In this document: piece after piece, positions 10,421 through 19,099 of the stretch
Layout of the letters: the number at the start of each line of letters is the position of its first letter
Position numbering within the stretch: the first letter of the stretch is position 1
Origin: Paludibacter sp.
GTDB taxonomy: Bacteria > Bacteroidota > Bacteroidia > Bacteroidales > Paludibacteraceae
Length of the DNA: 64,000 bases
Assembly: GCA_028710895.1 (NCBI GenBank)
Contig: JAQTTH010000008.1
Location: 1 to 64,000, forward strand
Reading direction: 5' to 3'
The notes under the pieces: generated by a model
Told to the model about the DNA's origin: nothing
Database searches by the model: none
The model's input: only the letters and a program-made list of their open reading frames with translations
Position numbers and translations under genes: made by a program

Positions 10421-10505
10421 TTCAACTGCTGACATGGTTTTCAACCGATGTCAGAGTTGCAAACAACAACCCTGTCAGTAGTCGAAGACTCTGACAGCGG
10501 TTGAA
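10421..10505. repeat. REP copy 3, inverted pair after the RAYT stop
   Basis: Hairpin A (10428-10453) has arms CTGACATGGTT and AACC + bulged G + ATGTCAG. Relative to the other copies one A-T pair has become T-A, so the pairing is kept by a double change. Hairpin B (10472-10497) is CTGTCAG + bulged T + AGTC, loop GAA, GACTCTGACAG. Outer flanks TTCAACTG and CGGTTGAA are mutually inverted. It lies 20 nt downstream of the transposase stop codon. Confidence 0.92.
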
Positions 10506-10525
10506 AAGAAACTGAAGTTGATTAT

Positions 10526-11158
10526 TTAATCCAGATTTACCAACTCAACATGAGCCAATTGAAAATCGGTAAGACCATCGAACATGGAGAGTACTTTTTC
10601 TTTTTTCAAAAGTGTAACTTTTGAGGAGAGTATTGTATTAAATGAGGTGTATCTGTAATCGGTCAAGCGTTCGACAAAACCATGCTTTATAGGATTTTGA
10701 TGTACATAAATTAAACAGCGTTTGAAATACGGTCGGTTATCAATCAATTTCCGCTTAAAAGAACGTTCGAATAAAGCTCCATGTCGTTTGTATTTATAAT
10801 TAAAATACTGGGCATACGAATTGAATAGATGCGAAAATTGTTTAGTTGGGTCAGGTTTCTTATCGGGAGACTGTTCCTTAGTTTTATCTTCAAACAAACC
10901 AAGTTCAACAAGTGTCTTAATCTCCGTCTCATTTTTAATCCTGACGACAACATGAAAATGATTTCCCAACAAACTCCAGGCATAAGTATCGGCAATTGGC
11001 TCAATGTACTTTGCATACTTCGACAAAAAACGATTATAATCATCGTCATCTACAAAAATATCACATCCATCAATACCACAATTGTAAATGTGATAAACTG
11101 AATTGTATTCGAGATTTGGTTCGGAGAATTGATTCATATATTTATGATTTAAATTCAT
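10526..11158 (-). CDS. REP-associated tyrosine transposase (RAYT), Y1/HUH family
   Basis: 210 aa from the ATG at 11158. The frame stays open to 11236, but that extension is simply REP copy 4 translated, so the later start (preceded by GGTTGAAG) is chosen; a further Met lies at 11137. The sequence has the HUH motif (GNHFHVVV, His67 and His69), a candidate nucleophile Tyr115 in FNSYAQYFNYKYKRHG, and the LFERSFKRKLID, IYVHQNPIKHG and YRYTS blocks typical of single-strand-specific Y1 transposases. RAYTs cleave and join REP hairpins. This one is bracketed by REP pairs on both sides. It appears intact. Confidence 0.92.
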   Translation of the reverse strand: MNLNHKYMNQFSEPNLEYNSVYHIYNCGIDGCDIFVDDDDYNRFLSKYAKYIEPIADTYAWSLLGNHFHVVVRIKNETEIKTLVELGLFEDKTKEQSPDKKPDPTKQFSHLFNSYAQYFNYKYKRHGALFERSFKRKLIDNRPYFKRCLIYVHQNPIKHGFVERLTDYRYTSFNTILSSKVTLLKKEKVLSMFDGLTDFQLAHVELVNLD

Positions 11159-11171
11159 ATCTTCAACCACA

Positions 11172-11215
11172 ACTATCAACCCTGTCAGCAGTTCGAAGGA
11201 CTCTGATAGCGGTTG
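11172..11215. repeat. REP copy 4, single hairpin just upstream of the RAYT start
   Basis: Hairpin of B type at 11182-11209: CTGTCAG + bulged C + AGTTC, loop GAA, GGACTCTGATAG. It pairs with two G-U wobbles, so it is slightly decayed. It begins only about 25 nt from the transposase start codon and would be in its mRNA leader. Flank CGGTTGAA follows. Confidence 0.85.
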
Positions 11216-11245
11216 AAAAAAAAGCTCAAAGTCCATTTATCTTCA

Positions 11246-11330
11246 TCAACTGCTGACAAGGTTTGTCAACCGTTGTCAGAGTTGCAAACATCAACCCTGT
11301 AAGCAGTCGAAGACTCTGACAGCAGTTGAA
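11246..11330. repeat. REP copy 5, inverted pair
   Basis: Hairpin A is at 11253-11279, with one extra base in the loop (TGTC). Hairpin B is at 11297-11322, with one stem mismatch (CTGTAAG opposite CTGACAG). Flanks CAACTG and CAGTTGAA are inverted copies of each other. It is 15 nt from copy 6's leader segment and belongs to the same cluster upstream of the RAYT gene. Confidence 0.9.
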
Positions 11331-11355
11331 AAAACAAATCCTATTTTCATCTTCA

Positions 11356-11436
11356 TCAACTCCTGACAAGGTTTTCAACCATTGTCAGAGTTGCAAACAA
11401 CCCTGTCAGCAGTCGAAGACTCTGACAGCGGTTGAA
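11356..11436. repeat. REP copy 6, inverted pair
   Basis: Hairpin A is at 11363-11388 (bulged base is A instead of G). Hairpin B is at 11403-11428, with perfect stem halves and a bulged C. The pair ends 17 nt before the stop of the hexosaminidase gene, so it also lies in that gene's 3' flank. Confidence 0.9.
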
Positions 11437-11452
11437 AAGCAAAGCAAACAAC

Positions 11453-13783
11453 CTACCACGCTCCCACTTCGTCCAAAAACAACATGCTACATGGGGCATT
11501 TTCAAGTTTGTCGGCAGGACAATAGTTCGCATTTTTAAGTTGAAGTTTCAGGTAGCGAACATCCACAGCGGGGAAAGTCATTTCGGGGCGAACAATCACC
11601 TTATCGGGCGAAGTTGGTGCAACCGGCTGCTTCCCGGCCAGCAATTGATAGCTGACACCATCCACCGAGCCATAGAGTTTAATATCCGGCGAAACCAACG
11701 CACACATGGCGGGTGCATTGAGTAGCCCAACCGTGAAGCGTTCCACCTTTTGAACGGTAAGCATATCCAGTACAATCTCGGCATCGGTGCCCTTGCCATA
11801 ACCCAACCATTGGTCATAGGTCTTTTCGGTGCCGGGAACACCATCGGTCAGGGCATTTATTTTTCCACCATCGTACCAGGTGTTCGTCGGGTTTTTCGTG
11901 TAGGTCAGTCCGGTAAGTTTACTCACAGTAAACGGTTTTGCAATTGTTTTGCCCAATTGTTTACCGTTTATTAAAGCTATAGCGCTTATATTGGCCGACT
12001 CCGAAAGCGTAAAAGGTTCTTTATACACGACAGTTTTGCCATCGATTGTATACTGAATAACAGCACCGGGACAATCGCACACAAGGGTAATCTGCAATTT
12101 CCGATCGGCAGTAATCGTCGACTGAAACTGCACGTCGTAGAATGCTTTCGAAGGCTCGATGCCCAGTTGGTTGTATCGCTCAAACTCTTTAGGCATACGC
12201 TGGGCAAACAACTCCCAGTTGCGCATCTTTTTGCTCGACCAAAGCACCTCGGCCATGGCCGACACACGCGGGTAAGCCATATATTCAACCCGCTCCGACG
12301 TTGGCATATATTCCGCCCACATATTGGCCTGAGCACCCAAAATATGTTTCGCCTCGTCGTCAGTAAGTTCTGTGGGAACGGGTTCATAATTATAGACATT
12401 CTTCAACGGCAAATACCCGCCAATAGTGACCGGCTCAAACACCGGGTCGGCCTGATATTTATCGAAATAACAATAGGCAGTGGGAGTCATTATCACATCG
12501 TTTCCGGCTTTGGCAGCCGTAATGCCGCCCTGCGTACCGCGCCACGACATAACCGTGGCATTCGGATCAAGTCCGCCATCAAGGATTTCATCCCAACCGA
12601 TAATTTTACGCCCTTTCGAGTTCAGAAAACGCTCCATGTGATGCACAAAATAACTTTGCAGCCCATTTTCATCTTTCAAATCAAGCCTGGCAATCATTGC
12701 CTGACAATCGGGACAGGCCTTCCAACGGTCTTTCGGACATTCGTCGCCACCAATATGAATGTACTTTCCCGGGAAAATATCCATAACCTCCGTCAGCACA
12801 TCTTCCAGAAACCGGAAAGTAGTATCGAGCGGGCAAAAAACTTCTTTGAAAACGCCCCATTTAGTTTCAACTTTAATGGTTGAATCCTGCGTGCACGAAA
12901 GGTAAGGATAAGCAGCAATGGCAGCCTGAGCGTGCCCGGGCATTTCTATCTCAGGAATAACGGTAATAAACCGCGCCTTGGCATAAGCCACAATCTCCCG
13001 CGCTTCGGCCTGGGTGTAATATCCGCCGTAGGGTTTGCCATCAAATTGCTGTGGAAAACGGTCGTAATAATAATCGAGCAATGTTTCATCCCGCCGCGAA
13101 CCCACTTCAGTCAGTCGTGGATATTTCTTTATCTCAATGCGCCAACCCTGATCATCGGTTAAATGCCAGTGAAACGTGTTGAACTTATGAATGGCCATGG
13201 CATCGATGTATTTCTTGATAAATTCCACCGGAAAGAAGTGACGACACACGTCCAAATGCAATCCGCGATACGAAAAACGGGGCGCATCCTTAATCTCAGC
13301 CGATGGAGCCGACCATTTTACGGCAGTAGCTGTTTTCTTTCCATAAATTTCAGGTGGCAACAGTTGATACAGGCTTTGCAGGCCATAGAAAAACCCGTTA
13401 GCCGCAGCTGCCCTTATTTTAATGCCCCCGGGAGATATACTCAACAAATATGTTTCGGAAGTATAATCCTTATCGGTAGTTTCAAAAATCACGACATTGC
13501 TCCCTTTGGCTTTGGAAGCATCTTTTACTTCAAGTTTCAAACCCGATACCAACTCCATTTGTGCCGAAAATTGCTGGGCAAGTTTCAGCACTTCCGGTTT
13601 ATCGAAAGGGCAATAAACGGTTGTATGTTTATTAAACGTAAACGAACCGGATTGTGGAATCAACAAGCGTGGATATGGAATGATGTTGTAATTAGATGCC
13701 GACATTGTATCGAATTTTGAGGTGCCAAACAAGAAACAAATTCCCGAAAAAAGGAAAGCATACAGGGGGATTGATTTAATCAT
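11453..13783 (-). CDS. Beta-N-acetylhexosaminidase, GH20
   Basis: 776 aa. A hydrophobic N-terminal signal (residues 1-21) indicates export. Residues about 30-160 form the GH20b domain and 165-510 the catalytic TIM barrel: FSYRGLHLDVCRHF, FNTFHWHLTDDQGWR, VIPEIEMPGHAQA and the catalytic pair Asp347-Glu348 in HIGGDECP. Residues 540-620 resemble the C-terminal beta domain of chitobiases, and 640-776 resemble an F5/8 type C (discoidin) sugar-binding module ending in FLDEVGAW. It removes terminal GlcNAc/GalNAc from glycans or chitooligosaccharides in the periplasm or at the surface. It has no T9SS tail and stands alone. Confidence 0.93.
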   Translation of the reverse strand: MIKSIPLYAFLFSGICFLFGTSKFDTMSASNYNIIPYPRLLIPQSGSFTFNKHTTVYCPFDKPEVLKLAQQFSAQMELVSGLKLEVKDASKAKGSNVVIFETTDKDYTSETYLLSISPGGIKIRAAAANGFFYGLQSLYQLLPPEIYGKKTATAVKWSAPSAEIKDAPRFSYRGLHLDVCRHFFPVEFIKKYIDAMAIHKFNTFHWHLTDDQGWRIEIKKYPRLTEVGSRRDETLLDYYYDRFPQQFDGKPYGGYYTQAEAREIVAYAKARFITVIPEIEMPGHAQAAIAAYPYLSCTQDSTIKVETKWGVFKEVFCPLDTTFRFLEDVLTEVMDIFPGKYIHIGGDECPKDRWKACPDCQAMIARLDLKDENGLQSYFVHHMERFLNSKGRKIIGWDEILDGGLDPNATVMSWRGTQGGITAAKAGNDVIMTPTAYCYFDKYQADPVFEPVTIGGYLPLKNVYNYEPVPTELTDDEAKHILGAQANMWAEYMPTSERVEYMAYPRVSAMAEVLWSSKKMRNWELFAQRMPKEFERYNQLGIEPSKAFYDVQFQSTITADRKLQITLVCDCPGAVIQYTIDGKTVVYKEPFTLSESANISAIALINGKQLGKTIAKPFTVSKLTGLTYTKNPTNTWYDGGKINALTDGVPGTEKTYDQWLGYGKGTDAEIVLDMLTVQKVERFTVGLLNAPAMCALVSPDIKLYGSVDGVSYQLLAGKQPVAPTSPDKVIVRPEMTFPAVDVRYLKLQLKNANYCPADKLENAPCSMLFLDEVGAW

Positions 13784-13841
13784 AAAAACAACGATTTAAG
13801 TATATGAAAGTAATTATGCTAATATAATATTGTATTTTCTG

Positions 13842-14053
13842 AAGAATAGAACGCGGATCGAAGAGACCGACTTTGTGGCATTCACAGATTAAGTTGATAT
13901 ATAAGGATAAGAAGATACAGATTTAGGTACGAGTTTTATTCATGCTGGCATGAACGATAAGGGTACAACTACTTGAAAATCATTTCGCCGAAGGTGAAAT
14001 TTAAATCCGTATTTTTTATCCGCTACATCTGCATTAATCCGCGTTCTATTCTT
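13842..14053. mobile_element. MITE-like element with 17-bp perfect terminal inverted repeats
   Basis: AAGAATAGAACGCGGAT (13842-13858) is matched by its exact reverse complement at 14037-14053; the whole is 212 bp. Inside are two further hairpins: TTCATGC/GCATGAA (13939-13954) and ATTTCGCC/GGTGAAAT (13982-14000). A subterminal pair AGATACAGATTTA and TAAATCCGTATTT is roughly inverted too. There is no ORF. The AATCCGCGTTCTATT-type end resembles a widely scattered Bacteroidetes intergenic repeat that I recall only in general terms. No clear target-site duplication was seen. Confidence 0.65.
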
Positions 14054-14341
14054 TTTTTGTCTATTCAAAATAATACGACATTGTATTATTTCTATAACTT
14101 AGTTGGACAAATGTACAACTTTTTATGTTTGAATTTATGAATTCAGGATATAAATAAGCTTGTTTTTCTCAATCAAAATACATTTTTTATACTGAAATGA
14201 TTCCTGAGAATAAACTCAAACTACTTATTTACTGATATTTAAATTTCCGGGAATGAATCTTAATAAAAAAAACACCAAACAACAACAAATGAAAAAGAAT
14301 AAATTGTTATTTTAGTGCTCTTTAAACTAATAACAAACAAC
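14054..14341. other. AT-rich intergenic region upstream of udk
   Basis: About 290 bp, very AT-rich. I found no ORF, strong hairpin or well-matched promoter pair in it. It presumably holds the udk promoter. Confidence 0.4.
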
Positions 14342-14953
14342 ATGCTTATAATTGGAATTGCGGGCGGAACAGGATCGGGAAAAACAACTGTTGTTCGCAA
14401 AATAATTGAACGCCTGCCTCAGGGCGAAGTAGTGGTGCTTCCTCAGGATTCGTATTACCGCGACAGTAGCCATTTACCCCTCGAAGAACGACTCGAAATC
14501 AATTTCGACCATCCCGATTCAATCGAATTTGAGCTGCTGGTGAAACATTTAAAAGAGCTCCGGAAAGGTAAAACCATTGAGCAACCAATTTACTCCTACC
14601 TCACGTGTACGCGTGCCTCCGAAACCATTCCCATCAAACCGTGCCACGTAATTATTGTGGAAGGAATTCTGGTTCTTACCGATCCCGAACTGCGGAAAAT
14701 GATGGACCTGAAAGTATTTGTTGATGCCGATGCCGACGACCGCCTGATTCGTGTTATCAACAGGGATATTGTGGAACGCGGACGCTCGGTAAACAAAGTG
14801 ATGGAGCGATACGAATGTACAGTAAAACCCATGCACCTGCAATTTATTGAACCAACCAAACGCTTTGCCGATCTGATTATTCCTCAGGGTGGAAACAACC
14901 ACATAGCCATTGACATTCTGACAAAATACATTGAACATAAACTAAACCCCTAA
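14342..14953 (+). CDS. udk: Uridine kinase
   Basis: 203 aa from the ATG at 14342; an in-frame ATG at 14315 gives an atypical nine-residue extension. The P-loop IGIAGGTGSGKTT lies at the very N-terminus, followed by LPQDSYYRD and NFDHPDSIEF (nucleoside pocket), EGILVLTDPELR and RLIRVINRDIVERGRS (lid). It phosphorylates uridine and cytidine in pyrimidine salvage in the cytoplasm. It starts the rightward run that continues, after 10 nt, with the exonuclease gene. Confidence 0.95.
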   Translation: MLIIGIAGGTGSGKTTVVRKIIERLPQGEVVVLPQDSYYRDSSHLPLEERLEINFDHPDSIEFELLVKHLKELRKGKTIEQPIYSYLTCTRASETIPIKPCHVIIVEGILVLTDPELRKMMDLKVFVDADADDRLIRVINRDIVERGRSVNKVMERYECTVKPMHLQFIEPTKRFADLIIPQGGNNHIAIDILTKYIEHKLNP

Positions 14954-14963
14954 GGAACTGAAT

Positions 14964-15707
14964 ATGCTGCGAAACGAATTACAAAAGATCATGTTTCTGG
15001 ACATCGAAACGGTTCCTCAAACAGCAGACTACACCGAATTATCATCCGAACTGGCGCATTTGTGGGAAGACAAGTTTAATCTGATTCACAAACGCATGCC
15101 CGAAAAATACGGAGAGGAAACAACTGCTGCCGACGGGTTCAACAGCAGTGCCGGTATTTATTCCGAATTTGGTAAAATCGTTTGTATTTCAGTCGGGTTC
15201 ATTCATTTTCAGGGTAACGACATGCATTTTCGCACCAAATCGTTTTGTGGCGATAATGAGAAATTATTGTTGAACGACTTCCTTCAACTTATTGGCAAAT
15301 TCTGTACAACGCGCGAACACACTCTTTGCGGCCACAATATCAAAGAGTTTGATATCCCATATATTTGTCGACGAATGCTGATAAACGGATTAGCTCTTCC
15401 TGCTATTTTTCAGATTGCCGGTAAAAAACCCTGGGAAATCAATTTTATCGATACGCTCGAATTATGGAAATTTGGCGACTATAAAAACTACACAGCTTTG
15501 AAACTGCTCACAGCCGTGTTCGGCATCCCAACTCCGAAAGACGATATTGACGGCAGTCAGGTAGCTGAAGTGTACTACAAAGAAAAGAATATCAGAAGAA
15601 TAGCGCTGTATTGTCAGAAAGATGTTGTTGCCACAGCACAGGTATTTTTACGACTGAACAGCATGGATTTGATTGCGGAAACAAACATCGAACATATCGA
15701 ATCCTGA
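14964..15707 (+). CDS. Predicted 3'-5' exonuclease of the DNA polymerase B-type (DEDD) family
   Basis: 247 aa. Three exonuclease motifs are visible: FLDIETVP near residue 11 (Exo I), CGHNIKEFDIPYICRR around 130-145 (Exo II) and YCQKDVVATAQVFLR near 215-230 (Exo III). This layout matches the stand-alone PolB-like exonuclease family (PF10108 as I recall), found widely in Bacteroidetes and Proteobacteria. It probably trims single-stranded 3' ends in repair, but its substrate is not known. It is close behind udk and may share its transcript. Confidence 0.85.
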   Translation: MLRNELQKIMFLDIETVPQTADYTELSSELAHLWEDKFNLIHKRMPEKYGEETTAADGFNSSAGIYSEFGKIVCISVGFIHFQGNDMHFRTKSFCGDNEKLLLNDFLQLIGKFCTTREHTLCGHNIKEFDIPYICRRMLINGLALPAIFQIAGKKPWEINFIDTLELWKFGDYKNYTALKLLTAVFGIPTPKDDIDGSQVAEVYYKEKNIRRIALYCQKDVVATAQVFLRLNSMDLIAETNIEHIES

Positions 15708-15791
15708 TAGAAAACCGGCAATTTGAAATTATTTGCTTACTTTTGGTAGCTGAGAAATGAAATTCTCAGCTACCGGAACAAATAATTGAGC

Positions 15792-17168
15792 ATGCAAAAA
15801 AGAAATTATCACATACTCATTCTGTTTTCAGTATTGTTGTTTGCATCGTGCAAGCAGCAAAAAACTGAGCTACCCACAGTTTCCGGTTCTACCGATTTAA
15901 AAAGCATTATTTCCAACGATACACTCCGTGTTGCCACCATGTATGGCTCGACTTCTTACTTCCTTTTCAGGGACGAATACATGGGTTTTGATTACGAAAT
16001 GGCTACCAATCTGGCCAATTATCTTCACGTAAACTTAAAAATAAACATTGCCAAATCCGAAGCCGAAATGACACAATGGCTCGAAGAAGGTAAGGTTGAT
16101 GTGATTTGCTACAACATGATTGAAACCCGTGAACTGAAAAAGAAGTTTGCGTTTGTACTACCTCAGGCCGATTCCTATCAGGTATTGGTGCAAAATATCG
16201 GAGCAAATGCGCTTTCGGATGTCACCGAATTGGAAGACGAGGATGTTTATGTAACGCAAAACAGCATCTATCATGAGCGACTGGAAATGCTCAACGATGA
16301 AATTGGCGGAACAATCAATATAAAAATTGCTGCCGATTCACTGTCAGAAGACGATTTAATTGATATGGTTGCCGAGAACAAAATCAAATACACCATATCG
16401 GATCACAACTTGGTATTGCTCCACAAATCGTATGACAGAAAGCTCGATGGTCACATGCCGGTCAGTTTTAATCAGCACAATGGCTGGCTAATCCGGAATG
16501 AAAGTCGGGATTTGAAAAATACGATTGAAAAATGGGAGAAACTGGCAGAATCGGAACAATTGCAATCTACTCTGAAAAAGAAATACTGGGACCAAAGCCC
16601 GTTTTTTGCGTTACGCCGCATCACAATCCCCAAAGGAGCGATATCGCCTTTCGATCATTTATTCCGAAAATATGCCTCGGATATAGAATGGGACTGGCGG
16701 TTGCTGGCAGCAATTGCTTTTCACGAATCCCGTTTCGATTCGCAGGAAGTATCGTGGGCCGGAGCAGCCGGACTTATGCAACTCATGCCCCGCACGGCAT
16801 CCAATTTCGGACTCAACAGAAAAACCATTTTTGACCCCGAACTAAATATAGAGGCGGGTGTTCAATATATCAAAAGTTTAAACATGTCGTTCCGGCAAGT
16901 ATCAAGCAAATCAGAACGGATTAAATTTATTCTGGCGGCTTACAATTCGGGGCCCGCACATATATTGGATGCAATGGCTTTAGCCAAAAAACACGGAAAA
17001 AATCCGCAAATATGGTTCAACAACGTAGAGTATTTTCTACTCAAAGAAAGTGAACCACAATTTTACAACGACCCGGTTGTAAAATACGGATATTACCGGG
17101 GAAAAGAAACCGCCCATTACGTTCAGAATGCATTGCAAACATTCGATAAGTACATTAAAAGAAAATAG
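15792..17168 (+). CDS. MltF-like membrane-bound lytic transglycosylase (lipoprotein)
   Basis: 458 aa from the ATG at 15792; an in-frame TTG two codons earlier is less likely. A lipoprotein signal (ILFSVLLFASC) ends at a Cys near residue 21. Residues about 45-260 are a periplasmic solute-binding module (bacterial extracellular family 3: LRVATMYGSTSYF, YMGFDYEMATNLA). Residues about 290-430 are an SLT domain: LAAIAFHESRFDSQ with the catalytic Glu, then GAAGLMQLMPRTA and FILAAYNSGPAHI. The combination is the MltF architecture. It cleaves peptidoglycan between MurNAc and GlcNAc, with the binding module probably giving allosteric control. Confidence 0.9.
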   Translation: MQKRNYHILILFSVLLFASCKQQKTELPTVSGSTDLKSIISNDTLRVATMYGSTSYFLFRDEYMGFDYEMATNLANYLHVNLKINIAKSEAEMTQWLEEGKVDVICYNMIETRELKKKFAFVLPQADSYQVLVQNIGANALSDVTELEDEDVYVTQNSIYHERLEMLNDEIGGTINIKIAADSLSEDDLIDMVAENKIKYTISDHNLVLLHKSYDRKLDGHMPVSFNQHNGWLIRNESRDLKNTIEKWEKLAESEQLQSTLKKKYWDQSPFFALRRITIPKGAISPFDHLFRKYASDIEWDWRLLAAIAFHESRFDSQEVSWAGAAGLMQLMPRTASNFGLNRKTIFDPELNIEAGVQYIKSLNMSFRQVSSKSERIKFILAAYNSGPAHILDAMALAKKHGKNPQIWFNNVEYFLLKESEPQFYNDPVVKYGYYRGKETAHYVQNALQTFDKYIKRK

Positions 17169-17194
17169 AACAGAAAAAATTGTAAATATATAAC

Positions 17195-18418
17195 ATGCCA
17201 AATAGCGAATTAATTCTTATCAAAATATCCGGCGAAGATAAACCCGGAGTTACAACAGCCATAACCGGAATTCTTGGAAAATACAATGCTACTATTCTTG
17301 ATATCGGACAAGCTGATATTCACCACACACTTTCATTAGGAATTTTATTTAAGGTTACCAATCAATCCGATTCGGGCAATATATTGAAAGAAGTACTATT
17401 TAAGTGCTCCGAATTGGATGTAAATGTACGCTTCAAACCCGTTTCAAGCGAAAGATATGAAAATTGGGTCGGTCGTCAGGGAAAAAGCCGCTATATTGTA
17501 ACTGTATTGGGCAGAGAAATTACTGCCTATCAAATTTCAATGGTTACGAAAGCCATTTTAGAACAAAACCTGAATATCGATTCTATCATTCGTCTCACCG
17601 GACGACACTCCATAGAGATGAACGGGGACACAACAACACGCTCTTGCATTGAGCTTTCAGTGCGCGGCGAATTGATTAATAAAAATATCCTTTCGGAACA
17701 ATTTATGGAATATGCAGCCGACCTCGGCATCGATATTTCTTTCCAGAAAGATGATATGTATCGCCGTAACCGTCGGTTGATTTGCTTCGATATGGATTCT
17801 ACGCTTATCAAAACAGAGGTTATTGACGAATTGGCCGACCGTGCCGGAGTTGGCGAACAGGTTCGTGCCATTACCGAATCGGCCATGCGGGGCGAAATTG
17901 ATTTCAGCGAAAGCTTTAAACAACGTGTTGCCTTATTAAAGGGACTCGACGAAAGCGTAATGAAAGAAATTGCCGAAAGCCTGCCTATCATGGATGGTGC
18001 CGACAGATTGATTTCTATTCTGAAAAAGATTGGATTCAAAATCGCCATCCTTTCCGGTGGATTTACATACTTTGGAAATGCACTCAAAAAACGATTCGAT
18101 GTGGATTATGTTTATGCCAACGAACTGGAGATTATCGATGGAAAACTTACAGGGAATCATTTGGGTGATATTGTAGATGGAAAACGCAAAGCAGAACTCC
18201 TGAAACTTATTGCTCAGGTTGAAAAAATTGAACTCGAGCAGGTTATTGCTGTGGGAGATGGCGCGAATGATTTACCCATGTTAAACCTTGCCGGACTTGG
18301 TATTGCTTTCCACGCCAAACCCAAAGTCAAAGAGGAAGCCCAACAGTCAATATCAACAATTGGACTCGATGGTGTGTTATATTTCCTGGGATTCAGAGAT
18401 ATACACATTGATAATTAA
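17195..18418 (+). CDS. serB: Phosphoserine phosphatase with two ACT domains
   Basis: 407 aa. Two tandem ACT-like regulatory domains (about 5-80 and 95-175, starting LILIKISGEDKPGVTTAI) precede a HAD phosphatase. The HAD motifs are FDMDSTLIKTEVIDELA (nucleophile Asp), ILSGGFTYFG (motif II), the Lys in DGKRKAELL, and AVGDGANDLPML (motif III). It removes phosphate from L-phosphoserine, the last step of serine synthesis, with ACT domains usually binding serine. It lies 26 nt behind the transglycosylase and 20 nt before the NAD(P)-binding gene. Confidence 0.95.
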   Translation: MPNSELILIKISGEDKPGVTTAITGILGKYNATILDIGQADIHHTLSLGILFKVTNQSDSGNILKEVLFKCSELDVNVRFKPVSSERYENWVGRQGKSRYIVTVLGREITAYQISMVTKAILEQNLNIDSIIRLTGRHSIEMNGDTTTRSCIELSVRGELINKNILSEQFMEYAADLGIDISFQKDDMYRRNRRLICFDMDSTLIKTEVIDELADRAGVGEQVRAITESAMRGEIDFSESFKQRVALLKGLDESVMKEIAESLPIMDGADRLISILKKIGFKIAILSGGFTYFGNALKKRFDVDYVYANELEIIDGKLTGNHLGDIVDGKRKAELLKLIAQVEKIELEQVIAVGDGANDLPMLNLAGLGIAFHAKPKVKEEAQQSISTIGLDGVLYFLGFRDIHIDN

Positions 18419-18438
18419 ATAAGAGATCAGATAACAAT

Positions 18439-19083
18439 ATGAAAAAAGCAATCGTAATTGGTGGCACCGGAATGGTTGGCACACAACTTATACAACTACT
18501 ACTTGAATCGGCTGCTTATTCGGAAGTTGTTTCGTTGGTACGTAAAGCCAGCGGGGTCAAACACTCAAAGCTAAAAGAGCATATTATTGATTTTGATCAG
18601 CCTGAAAATTGGTACGATTTAATTACGGGAGATGTCCTGTTTTCTACGCTTGGAACTACAATTGCTCAAGCCAAAACAAAAGACAATCAATATAAAGTAG
18701 ATTTCACGTATCAATATGTTGTAGCTGAAATAGCTGCAAAAAATGGTATCCCGAATTATGTTTTGGTATCCTCAGCCGGTGCCAGTTCTAAATCAACAGT
18801 ATTTTACTCTAACATGAAAGGAAAGTTAGATGATGCTGTTCAAGCCTTACCATTCAAAGCTATCAGCATATTACGTCCCGGCCAGTTAGACGGCAACCGA
18901 AATGAGAATAGAATAGGTGAAAAGGTTGGCCTCTCTGTCATGTATACACTAAACAAGATTGGACTATTTAATCGCTACAAACCGATTCAGGCAAAAGAAG
19001 TAGCACAAGCCATGCTACATGCAGCAGAAAAACAACAATCAGCCATATACACGCTTGAAAAAGTTTTCGAATTAATCAGATAA
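18439..19083 (+). CDS. NAD(P)-binding short-chain protein (atypical SDR, HTATIP2/NmrA-like)
   Basis: 214 aa. The N-terminus AIVIGGTGMVGTQLIQLLL is a Rossmann GxxGxxG site. SSAGASSKSTVFYSNMKGKLD corresponds to the Ser-Tyr-Lys region of atypical SDRs, and ISILRPGQLDG is the usual following strand. Such proteins are small oxidoreductases or NAD(P)H sensors; the substrate cannot be read. It is the last gene before a strong terminator, probably in the serB transcript. Confidence 0.8.
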   Translation: MKKAIVIGGTGMVGTQLIQLLLESAAYSEVVSLVRKASGVKHSKLKEHIIDFDQPENWYDLITGDVLFSTLGTTIAQAKTKDNQYKVDFTYQYVVAEIAAKNGIPNYVLVSSAGASSKSTVFYSNMKGKLDDAVQALPFKAISILRPGQLDGNRNENRIGEKVGLSVMYTLNKIGLFNRYKPIQAKEVAQAMLHAAEKQQSAIYTLEKVFELIR

Positions 19084-19099
19084 TCATTTCCGATACCAT

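Noticed and set aside
11159-11236. Longer N-terminus of the RAYT protein
   Set aside because: The extra 26 codons are a translated REP hairpin; the later ATG at 11158 has a purine-rich site upstream.
10000-11440. CRISPR array (41-bp repeats or the REP cluster)
   Set aside because: The 41-bp units are degenerate and contiguous with no spacers. The REP copies are inverted hairpin pairs at uneven distances. No cas genes are near.
12167-12883. Long plus-strand ORF of 238 codons opposite the hexosaminidase gene
   Set aside because: It is the antisense shadow of conserved GH20 catalytic sequence and shows no protein-like composition.
18439-19083. Naming the SDR-like gene as a specific epimerase
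   Set aside because: The Rossmann fold is clear but no substrate-specific motif could be recognised.
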